A stretch of DNA of 5,335 nucleotides from Geminicoccaceae bacterium (GTDB lineage Bacteria > Pseudomonadota > Alphaproteobacteria > Geminicoccales > Geminicoccaceae), in contig JAPJRA010000317.1 in the NCBI GenBank assembly GCA_030824835.1, positions 1-5,335 on the forward strand, written 5' to 3'. Of the stretch, positions 1 to 5,085 are shown one piece after another (the stretch's first letter is position 1; each line of letters begins with the position of its first letter). A program made the translations under genes and the position numbers. Under the pieces are notes generated by a model. The model made no database searches, was not told the origin of the DNA, and saw only the letters and a program-made list of their open reading frames with translations.

Positions 1-465
1 CTGGGGGCGATCGTCGCTCCCCGCCAGCTGTTCTTCACGCAGCTGCGTGAGGCCCTGGGTCCGGACAGCGGTACTATTGTCGACGACGAACGATTTATCT
101 TCTCTTCCGACATTGTCTTCGCGTCGGCATCGGCAAAGCTGCCTCCTGCCGCCGCCGCCGAGGTACTGGAGATCGGCCGAGCCGTGGCTGCAGCCGCCGC
201 GGCACTTCCTGACGACCAGGCCTGGGTGATCCGGATCGATGGGCACACCGACCGGAGCACGGTAGGTGGCCGCGTCTTTGACTCCAACCGCGAGCTGGCG
301 GCGGAGCGCGCGGTCGAGGTCGTGCGCCTTCTGACCAAGGCGGGCGTGCCACCCGAAAGGCTGGCGGCGGCATCGTTCGGCGAGTTCCGGCCGCTGGATC
401 CGGGCGACACGGCTGAGGCCTACCAGCGCAATCGGCGTATCGAGCTGGTGCTGGACGAGGGTTGA
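1..465 (+). CDS. OmpA/MotB-type peptidoglycan-binding protein, C-terminal part (5' end outside window)
   Basis: Open from the first base and ending in TGA at 463-465, giving 154 visible residues. The last 110 or so form an OmpA-like domain: a VIRIDGHTD strand-loop (D84 of the visible part), then SNRELAAERA (N96, R103), then a PERLAAASFGEF segment and the terminal NRRIELVL strand. In the family, the Asp after GHT and the Arg of the LxxxRA helix hold the diaminopimelate of peptidoglycan; D84 and R103 are the candidates here. About seven residues (VGGRVFD) separate the GHTD loop from the SN motif. The region before it (RQLFFTQLREALG, then DDERFIFSSDIVF) resembles the linker of alphaproteobacterial MotB-like or TolR-associated OmpA proteins, which usually carry an N-terminal membrane segment. 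That part and any partner gene are outside the window, so whether it serves a motor, Tol/Exb-like complex or plain anchoring role cannot be decided. Domain call is firm; specific role is not. Confidence 0.9.
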   Translation: MGAIVAPRQLFFTQLREALGPDSGTIVDDERFIFSSDIVFASASAKLPPAAAAEVLEIGRAVAAAAAALPDDQAWVIRIDGHTDRSTVGGRVFDSNRELAAERAVEVVRLLTKAGVPPERLAAASFGEFRPLDPGDTAEAYQRNRRIELVLDEG

Positions 466-822
466 GACCCGAGGAAAACAGTGAGTGCGGGCCGCGCTTT
501 CTTCGCGGCGTGGTCCGCGCTTGCTGACGTGAATGTGGACGGCTTGTGGCGAGACCCGATGCACACGCCAGATTTTTCAATCTATAGCTGACAATTGCAT
601 CGCTGCGGTCCGGTTCCGACATCCGCGCGACGACCGGGTCGGTGCGGTCAGCGGCAAGTGCTTCGGCGCGAGCTCGCCGCTGCGGCCCAACGAGCACGGC
701 ACCACGGTCTGGCGCCAAATTCAGATCGCAGGTGTCGACGCGCCGATATGGTTGGGCCATATTCCATGCAAAGGCCGGCGCATCCCGCGTGCGGGCCATG
801 ACGTGACCAACGATCGGGACTC
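466..822. other. Gene-poor stretch between the OmpA-type gene and spoVR
   Basis: These 357 bases hold no recognisable protein or RNA gene. The left part contains the hairpin at 487-518. An AT-richer patch at about 571-600 contains TATAGC (583-588) with TGCACA 17 bases upstream (560-565); each matches 4 of 6 sigma-70 consensus bases, which is a weak promoter candidate only. A 97-codon frame on the + strand (533-826) opens with ATG and closes with TGA overlapping the spoVR ATG. Its product is unlike anything I recognise and rich in Cys and Arg, but codons at 599-715 have G or C in the third position in 35 of 39 cases, so a decayed or unknown small gene is not excluded. Otherwise I see nothing here. 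Confidence 0.5.
487..518 (+). terminator. Hairpin after the OmpA-type gene, possible terminator
   Basis: Bases 487-497 pair with 508-518 in an 11-bp stem with two G-U wobbles (491/514 and 494/511) around a 10-base loop. It begins 22 bases after the OmpA stop codon. No run of T follows, so it is not a classical intrinsic terminator; it may be a Rho-assisted end, an RNA-stability element, or a chance fold in GC-rich DNA. Confidence 0.35.
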
Positions 823-2226
823 ATGACCAACTGGACCGTGAAGGATCTCGAGTACTGGGACGACCGGATTCGCGAACTCGTCGCGGACATCGGTCTCGAC
901 TGTTACCCACAGGAGTTTGAGATCTGCGACCAAAACTCGATGCTGGGCTATATGGCCTATCACGGGATGCCGTCGCACTATCCTCACTGGAGTTTCGGCA
1001 AGGCTTACGAGCAGACCAAGACCATGTACGACCATGGCGTCTCCGGCCTGCCCTACGAGATGGTCATCAACTCGAACCCTGCCCTGGCCTACCTGATGCG
1101 GGACAATTCGCTGTGCCTGCAGATCCTCACCATCGCCCACGTCTACGGCCACAACGACTTCTTCAAGAACAACTTCACCTTCAGCTCGGCTACGGACGCC
1201 AAGGAGACCCTGGCCGCGTTCAAGGCTCGGGCCGACCGGGTGCGCGGCTATATCGAGGACCCGTCCATCGGCGGTGATGCCGTCGAGGAGTTCCTGGACG
1301 CTGCCCACGCCATCTCCTTCAACCGCTCGCGCAACCTGGCGATCAAGAAGCTGAAGCCGGCGGAGCAGCGTCAGCGCCTGCTCGACGCGGCAAGACCGCC
1401 GCACGACCCGTTCGCCAACCTGCACAGGCGGCCCGAGCCCGTGGCAGTGGACCTGTCCCGCGAGCCTCTCGAGCCCGAGGCCGACCTGCTCTTGTTCATC
1501 CGCGACCATAACCGCGACCTCGCCGATTGGCAGCGGGACCTCCTGACCATCGTCGACGAGGAGAGCCGGTACTTCCTGCCTCAGATCGAGACCAAGATCA
1601 TGAACGAGGGCTGGGCCAGTCACTGGCACCATCGCCTGATGACCGCGCTGGAGCTGCCTCAGGAGATCCATCTCGAGTTCCTGGTTCGCCACAACCAGGT
1701 GATCTGCCCCAACCCTGGTGGGCTCAACCCCTACCATGTAGGGTTCATGGTATGGCGCGACATTGAAAAACGCTTTGGCGGCGAGCATTCCAAGGAGGGT
1801 CGTGCCAAGCTGTTCGAGGTTCGCGAGAGCGAGCGCGATGTCTCCTTCTTGCGCCGTTTCCTGACCGAGGAGCTGTGCCGTGAGCTCGACATCTTCACCT
1901 GGAAGCCGCGCGGCGAGCACTTGGTCGTCTCCGAGGTAGCCGACCAGGAGCACTGGAACGACGTCAAGAATGCGCTGTTGAAGCAGATCGGCACCGGCTC
2001 GATGCCGAGCATCAAGATCCATGACGCGAACTATAAGGGTCGCCGCGGGCTCTACTTGGTCCATGACCATGACGGCCGCGACCTGGACATGACCCACGCC
2101 GACAAGACCCTCCACCACCTGCGGACATTGTGGGGCCGGGATACCTACCTGCTGACTGCCGTGCGTGGGAAGAAGACGTTGATGAGCGTCTCGGATGCAG
2201 GCTTCGACGCCAAGTTGGTGAGTTGA
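823..2226 (+). CDS. spoVR: SpoVR family protein
   Basis: 467 residues, a full-length match to SpoVR/YcgB and close to the shorter Bacillus-type length (about 470) rather than the longer E. coli YcgB form (about 510). Visible hallmarks are the N-terminal GLDCYPQEFEICD and YHGMPSHYPHWSFGK blocks (residues 24-60), LPYEMVINSNP (76-86), IAHVYGHNDFFKNN (104-117) and IMNEGWASHWHHRLM (259-273). The invariant-looking H106, H110, E262, H267 and H269 could form a metal site; that is inference from their pattern. In Bacillus the gene affects spore cortex formation; in non-sporing proteobacteria it commonly accompanies the kinase YeaG/PrkA and YeaH in a stress or stationary-phase group, and its biochemical role is not settled. 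Neither partner is adjacent here. This ATG is the only reasonable start, since an in-frame TGA lies at 799-801; the Shine-Dalgarno is weak (GGGA at 816-819). No signal peptide or membrane span is seen, so it is probably cytoplasmic. Confidence 0.95.
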   Translation: MTNWTVKDLEYWDDRIRELVADIGLDCYPQEFEICDQNSMLGYMAYHGMPSHYPHWSFGKAYEQTKTMYDHGVSGLPYEMVINSNPALAYLMRDNSLCLQILTIAHVYGHNDFFKNNFTFSSATDAKETLAAFKARADRVRGYIEDPSIGGDAVEEFLDAAHAISFNRSRNLAIKKLKPAEQRQRLLDAARPPHDPFANLHRRPEPVAVDLSREPLEPEADLLLFIRDHNRDLADWQRDLLTIVDEESRYFLPQIETKIMNEGWASHWHHRLMTALELPQEIHLEFLVRHNQVICPNPGGLNPYHVGFMVWRDIEKRFGGEHSKEGRAKLFEVRESERDVSFLRRFLTEELCRELDIFTWKPRGEHLVVSEVADQEHWNDVKNALLKQIGTGSMPSIKIHDANYKGRRGLYLVHDHDGRDLDMTHADKTLHHLRTLWGRDTYLLTAVRGKKTLMSVSDAGFDAKLVS

Positions 2227-2234
2227 GCAATCAC

Positions 2235-2261
2235 CGGGCATTCGATTCGACGTTGTGCCCG
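2235..2261 (+). terminator. Hairpin just after spoVR, possible terminator
   Basis: CGGGCAT (2235-2241) pairs with GTGCCCG (2255-2261) in a 7-bp stem with one T-G wobble and a 13-base loop. It starts nine bases after the spoVR stop codon, the usual place for a transcript end, but no T-run follows. It would separate spoVR from the downstream cassette if real. Confidence 0.3.
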
Positions 2262-2292
2262 TGAGCGACCGGCCCGGCACCTGACATAAACG

Positions 2293-2302
2293 TTGGCGCC
2301 AA
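2293..2302. promoter_or_regulatory. Perfect 10-bp palindrome TTGGCGCCAA upstream of the oxygenase gene
   Basis: The palindrome sits in the 175-base gap between spoVR and the cassette, about 100 bases before the oxygenase start. Such symmetric sites can be operators for dimeric regulators. No convincing -35/-10 pair is seen around it, I do not recognise the site, and a 10-bp palindrome can arise by chance. Confidence 0.15.
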
Positions 2303-2391
2303 GGATGGATCTGCGTAGGGACAGCCACCACTTCGACTGACGCGGATCCACCCCCTGCCCGGCACACCTACTGTCGCTGGCCAGATCTGTC

Positions 2392-2395
2392 GGAG
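2392..2395 (+). promoter_or_regulatory. Shine-Dalgarno (GGAG) for the oxygenase gene
   Basis: GGAG six bases before the ATG at 2402. It decides the start: the frame stays open back to 2285 but has no upstream ATG or GTG, and the only upstream alternative is a rare CTG at 2387. Confidence 0.6.
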
Positions 2396-2401
2396 CGCCG
2401 A

Positions 2402-3160
2402 ATGTTGCTTGATTGCGGGCAAGCGGAATTCCGCTACACGCCGTTTCCGATCGGGATTGCCAAGCCCGTGATGTCGCCTGCGCGCTATGCCGAACTCGTG
2501 GCGAACTTTCCGCCGATCGAGCTGTTCGAGAGCTTTCAGCGGATGGGGAAAAAGGGCCGCAAATACACATTGTCGGCCAAGGAAAATCCGAAGCGCTATC
2601 ACGCTTACGTCAGAAGCAATCCTCTGTGGCGGGAATTGTACACGTGGATCAAGAGCCGGGAATTCATCTACGGTATCCTGGACTTGCTGGCGACGCACCA
2701 TATCGAGCTCGGCTACCGCTATGTTCCTCCCCATTTGAGGGCGGCCCGGAGGGTTTCCGCGTTGCTGCGCCGGCGGCGGCTCCCCGCCTACGTGCCGTTG
2801 GAGGCACGGTTTGAGTTCTCGGCATTGCCGGCCGATGGCGGCAACCTTCCACCCCACACCGACGCGCCAACCAAGATCGTGACCATGATCCTGGCAATTC
2901 TGGATGAAGGCGAGTGGGATCAAACTTACGGGGGCGGCACCGACGTCAACTGGCCCAAGGACGAGACCCGCAGCTTCAACCAGATGAACCGTGTTGCCAG
3001 CTTTGACGAAATGGATGTGGTGCATACTTATCCATTCACGCCCAATCAGTGCATCCTGTTCGTCAAGACCTTCAACTCCTGGCATTCCGTCGCCCCGATG
3101 CATGGCCCGGCAGGCCGCCTGCGTCGAACATTGACCATCAACATCGAGGCCCTGACGTGA
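2402..3160 (+). CDS. 2-oxoglutarate/Fe(II)-dependent dioxygenase, probable hydroxylase
   Basis: 252 residues. The C-terminal half has the double-stranded beta-helix signature of 2OG/Fe(II) oxygenases: iron ligands H152 and D154 in LPPHTD, the distal ligand H228 in SWHSV, and a basic cluster RLRRTLTINI in which R241 or R242 would bind the carboxylate of 2-oxoglutarate. A YGGGTDVNWP segment (176-185) between them also looks family-typical. The facial triad is complete, so the enzyme is expected to be active. The N-terminal 110 residues (for example KYTLSAKENPKRYHAYV and SREFIYGILD) resemble oxygenases found near polysaccharide genes, as I recall the family. Residues 113-126 form a strongly basic stretch (seven Arg). 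There is no signal peptide. It is first of a tight three-gene set with a methyltransferase and a glycosyltransferase, so a sugar or glycan-linked substrate is plausible but inferred. Third-position GC in its early codons is somewhat lower than in spoVR (about 71% against 79%, counted by hand). Confidence 0.88.
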   Translation: MLLDCGQAEFRYTPFPIGIAKPVMSPARYAELVANFPPIELFESFQRMGKKGRKYTLSAKENPKRYHAYVRSNPLWRELYTWIKSREFIYGILDLLATHHIELGYRYVPPHLRAARRVSALLRRRRLPAYVPLEARFEFSALPADGGNLPPHTDAPTKIVTMILAILDEGEWDQTYGGGTDVNWPKDETRSFNQMNRVASFDEMDVVHTYPFTPNQCILFVKTFNSWHSVAPMHGPAGRLRRTLTINIEALT

Positions 3161-3172
3161 GCGCGCGTCAGG
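3151..3172 (+). other. RNA hairpin overlapping the oxygenase stop codon
   Basis: Bases 3151-3159 pair with 3164-3172 in a 9-bp stem (one T-G wobble at 3158/3165) closed by the four-base loop AGCG. Four more pairs are possible outside it (3146-3149 with 3177-3180) across an internal loop. It covers the oxygenase stop at 3158-3160 and ends 17 bases before the methyltransferase Shine-Dalgarno. It lacks a T-run, so an RNA-stability or coupling role is likelier than termination. Confidence 0.4.
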
Positions 3173-3189
3173 CAGTCCTCGTAAATCCT

Positions 3190-3193
3190 GGAG
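3190..3193 (+). promoter_or_regulatory. Shine-Dalgarno (GGAG) for the methyltransferase gene
   Basis: GGAG seven bases before the ATG at 3201, inside the 40-base gap after the oxygenase stop. It supports this ATG as the start. Confidence 0.6.
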
Positions 3194-3200
3194 AACGCCG

Positions 3201-3974
3201 ATGAACGCTGCTTCGGGCAAGCGGCCTCTATGGGCGCGGGCATTCGACCGGTTGCGGTACGGCTTCGGGCAAAAGGGCAAGGATCGCAAACGCGCGGCCG
3301 AGGCGGCGGCGCGGGCAGCCGCATTCGAGCGTCGATCGATTGATACCAATGGTGGCCTGCCGCAAAGGCAATATGCCAGCTATCGGGCCTATATCGATCA
3401 TCAGGCCAGTAAGCTCACGCAGATCGAACGACGCTTGCGCCGCGTCGAGGCCGAGGACCTGGAGAGTTTTCGCAGCCGATTCGCCGAGTGTCGGGCGCTC
3501 GACGGACATCATACCGTACTATGCCTGGGGGCGCGGCTGGGCACCGAAGTGCGGGCCCTTATGGACCTGGGCCATCTAGCCGTCGGTGTGGACCTCAACC
3601 CTGGCGCCGCCAACCAATATGTACTGCAGGGCGACTTCCATCATCTGGTCTTTCCAGACGGGTCATTTTCGGCCGTCTACACCAACACCCTGGATCATGT
3701 GTTCGACCTGCCGCTGCTTGTGCGCGAGATCAGGCGTGTCCTGGCACCCGGCGGTACCCTGATCGCCGATGTCGTCCCAGGCTTCGAGGAAGGCCATCTG
3801 CCGGGCGACTTTGAATCGACCTATTGGACCGACGTGGATGCGCTGGTGGAAGCGCTGACCGCGGCCGGATTGCAGCTGGTCTCGCGCCGCATACTCGACC
3901 GTAAGCCCTGGCAACAGATCATCCTGAAACCGGCGAGCGAGAATGCAGACAAGCGAATCGGGCAGGCGGCTTAA
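3201..3974 (+). CDS. Class I SAM-dependent methyltransferase
   Basis: 257 residues. The Rossmann-type SAM site is clear: motif I TVLCLGARLGTEV (105-117), the acidic end of strand 2 in VGVDLNPG (D131), GDFHHLVFPDGSF (144-156) following strand 3, the AVYTNTLDHVFDLP segment (158-171) and the post-motif VLAPGGTLIADV (180-191). This fits the Methyltransf_11 group. LCLGARLGTEV, DLNPG and TNTLDHVFD together recall a subgroup I associate with glycan gene clusters, from memory and not a search. The N-terminal 45 residues are very basic and Ala-rich (KGKDRKRAAEAAARAAAFERR), followed by a probable helical region YASYRAYIDHQASKL that often precedes the core in such enzymes. The gene lies between an oxygenase and a glycosyltransferase with short gaps and is very probably in one transcript with them. 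The methyl acceptor is unknown; O-methylation of a sugar is the simplest guess. No key motif appears missing. Confidence 0.88.
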   Translation: MNAASGKRPLWARAFDRLRYGFGQKGKDRKRAAEAAARAAAFERRSIDTNGGLPQRQYASYRAYIDHQASKLTQIERRLRRVEAEDLESFRSRFAECRALDGHHTVLCLGARLGTEVRALMDLGHLAVGVDLNPGAANQYVLQGDFHHLVFPDGSFSAVYTNTLDHVFDLPLLVREIRRVLAPGGTLIADVVPGFEEGHLPGDFESTYWTDVDALVEALTAAGLQLVSRRILDRKPWQQIILKPASENADKRIGQAA

Positions 3975-3997
3975 CCCAAGCTATAAGGGCCGTCTGC
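3962..3997 (+). promoter_or_regulatory. Hairpin between methyltransferase stop and glycosyltransferase start, possible coupling element
   Basis: Bases 3962-3970 pair with 3989-3997 in a 9-bp stem with one G-T wobble (3966/3993). The 18-base loop holds the methyltransferase stop codon (3972-3974) and most of the AAGGG Shine-Dalgarno, and the 3' arm ends directly against the glycosyltransferase ATG at 3998. A ribosome finishing the methyltransferase would open the stem, which is the layout of a translational coupling device. A small competing stem, GCTT (3969-3972) with AAGC (3978-3981), is also possible. Confidence 0.4.
3985..3989 (+). promoter_or_regulatory. Shine-Dalgarno (AAGGG) for the glycosyltransferase gene
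   Basis: AAGGG eight bases before the ATG at 3998, in the 23-base gap after the methyltransferase stop. It supports this start; its last base is paired in the surrounding hairpin. Confidence 0.55.
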
Positions 3998-4984
3998 ATG
4001 TCGGCACCCGGCCTCGAGGACGGCGATCGGTCGCTGACTATTTGCAGCGTCTCGTTCAATTCCGGCCCATGGTTGGAGTTGAACCGTCGACTGACCGTAG
4101 CGCTCAACCCGAATGCGGCGTTCACATGGTTGGTCGCCGAGAACTCACCTACGTTTTCATCCCAACGCGTGCTGCCTGAAGTCAGGGGATTTCAAGTGCT
4201 ACCGGGCGCTGCCTTCGAGCAGCGTGTCTACGCATCGGGGAGCTATCACCACGGCCGGGGCATGAACGCATTGCTGCGCCACATCAGCACGCGCTATGCG
4301 CTGTTCTGCGATCCCGATTTCTACATCATCCAAGACAACTGGATCCACACGGTGCTCCGGCATATGCAGGATCGGGACGTCGCCATCCTGGGCGTGCCCT
4401 GGCATCCGCGCTGGGTCTACAAGAGCCGCTACTTCCCGTGTGTCCACTGCATGTTCGTCGACTTGGCCGCCGTGCCGGTCGAAAACCTCGATTTCACCCC
4501 CGACATTGAGGATATTCCAGGCTACGCGCGCGTAGCGAGCGACCAAGCGAGCGCGATAGGCGGGATGAAGCTTCCCGACCCCCTGAAGCTGCGCAAACGT
4601 CGCCATATCGGCGCGGCGCGGGACGTCAGCTGGCGCATTCAGCATCGGTACGCCGACGATCCAATGGTGCGGACGGAGTGCTTGCAGCCGGTCTTCCGAC
4701 CGGCCCAGTCGCGCCTTCGCCGCCAGGTTGAAGCCCTGCTGCCGGACGACTGGTCGCTGATTCCGCAGCGGCCCGGGTACTTTGCGGAGAGCGGGTTCAA
4801 GGAGCTGGGGTTACCGGATCTCGACCAGTGCGGGTGGGAGGAGTTTCTTTGGCGCGGCCACGCATTCGGTTTCCACGTTCGCTCCCAACCCAAGCTCAAG
4901 CTGCAGGATTCGCTAGCAGACCATCTGGCGGACGTGAAAGACATCCTGAAGTGCCTTACGACCGGCAAGGTGGCCTCGAAATGA
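3998..4984 (+). CDS. Family 2-like (GT-A) glycosyltransferase
   Basis: 328 residues. The N-terminus LTICSVSFNSGPWLELN (13-29) is the first strand of a GT-A nucleotide-sugar fold, close to the usual start of family 2 enzymes. The segment YHHGRGMNALLRHISTRYALFCDPDFYII (83-111) matches the helix-then-strand leading to the metal-binding DxD motif, here D105-P-D107. A following hydrophobic AILGVPWHPRWVYKSRYFPCVHCMFVDL (129-156) is the expected acceptor-side strand region and carries a CxxC pair (C148, C151). DVSWRI (209-214) may hold the catalytic Asp. About 110 further residues have no domain I can name. No membrane span or signal peptide is visible, so it probably acts in the cytoplasm or at the inner membrane surface. 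The donor and acceptor sugars cannot be predicted. It ends the cassette after the oxygenase and methyltransferase and suggests a glycan or glycosylated product as their shared target. The fold call is good; the exact CAZy family is less sure. Confidence 0.8.
   Translation: MSAPGLEDGDRSLTICSVSFNSGPWLELNRRLTVALNPNAAFTWLVAENSPTFSSQRVLPEVRGFQVLPGAAFEQRVYASGSYHHGRGMNALLRHISTRYALFCDPDFYIIQDNWIHTVLRHMQDRDVAILGVPWHPRWVYKSRYFPCVHCMFVDLAAVPVENLDFTPDIEDIPGYARVASDQASAIGGMKLPDPLKLRKRRHIGAARDVSWRIQHRYADDPMVRTECLQPVFRPAQSRLRRQVEALLPDDWSLIPQRPGYFAESGFKELGLPDLDQCGWEEFLWRGHAFGFHVRSQPKLKLQDSLADHLADVKDILKCLTTGKVASK
4521..4536. repeat. Perfect 16-bp palindrome inside the glycosyltransferase gene
   Basis: GCTACGCGCGCGTAGC reads the same on both strands and encodes part of the GYARVAS region. 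A direct repeat GCGAGCG follows (4535-4541 and 4547-4553). No function is known to me; it could be a chance product of GC-rich coding sequence. Confidence 0.4.
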
Positions 4985-5085
4985 CGGGCTGTTACCTTGG
5001 CGCACGGTTTCTGCGCCCGGACCCGCCTGCATCGCCTACGGCACGGCACGAGAATTCCTCGGCAGACAGACAGACGAAACGATGA
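4981..5085 (+). CDS. Possible 34-residue coupling ORF (doubtful)
   Basis: The frame starts at an ATG whose last two bases fall in the glycosyltransferase stop (ATGA, 4981-4984) and ends in a TGA that overlaps the ATG of the AEC gene (ATGA, 5082-5085). AAGGTGG at 4967-4973 could serve as its Shine-Dalgarno. The peptide (MTGCYLGARFLRPDPPASPT and onwards) resembles nothing I know and is polar and Arg-rich. It may be translated only to carry ribosomes to the transporter start, which lacks its own clear Shine-Dalgarno, or it may be chance. Confidence 0.2.
   Translation: MTGCYLGARFLRPDPPASPTARHENSSADRQTKR
4999..5017 (+). terminator. Hairpin after the glycosyltransferase gene, possible terminator
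   Basis: GGCGCA (4999-5004) pairs with TGCGCC (5012-5017) in a perfect 6-bp stem with a 7-base loop, 14 bases after the stop codon. No T-run follows, so termination is uncertain. Confidence 0.3.

Noticed and set aside
184..465. GTG at 184 or another internal codon as the start of a short OmpA-domain protein
   Set aside because: The frame is open to the first base of the window and the residues before 184 continue a family-like linker, so this is a gene cut by the window edge and not a short protein.
95..799. 234-codon open frame on the minus strand opposite the OmpA-type gene and the gene-poor stretch
   Set aside because: Arg/Pro/Ala-rich low-information product, partly opposite a firm OmpA-domain gene; no Shine-Dalgarno-supported start or motif seen.
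721..2367. 548-codon open frame on the minus strand opposite spoVR
   Set aside because: It is the antisense shadow of a firmly identified SpoVR gene; the product is a Val/Leu/Gln/Asp-rich sequence without domains, as expected from GC-biased codons read backwards.
2231..3349. 372-codon open frame on the minus strand opposite the oxygenase gene
   Set aside because: It lies opposite a gene with clear catalytic motifs and a Shine-Dalgarno, and its product shows no recognisable domain.
4199..4645. 148-codon open frame on the minus strand opposite the glycosyltransferase gene
   Set aside because: Shadow of the glycosyltransferase frame, with no motifs of its own.
5063..5074. CAGA repeated three times just before the AEC start, considered as a phase-variation tract
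   Set aside because: Three units are too few to support slippage-based switching, and the repeat lies before the start codon.
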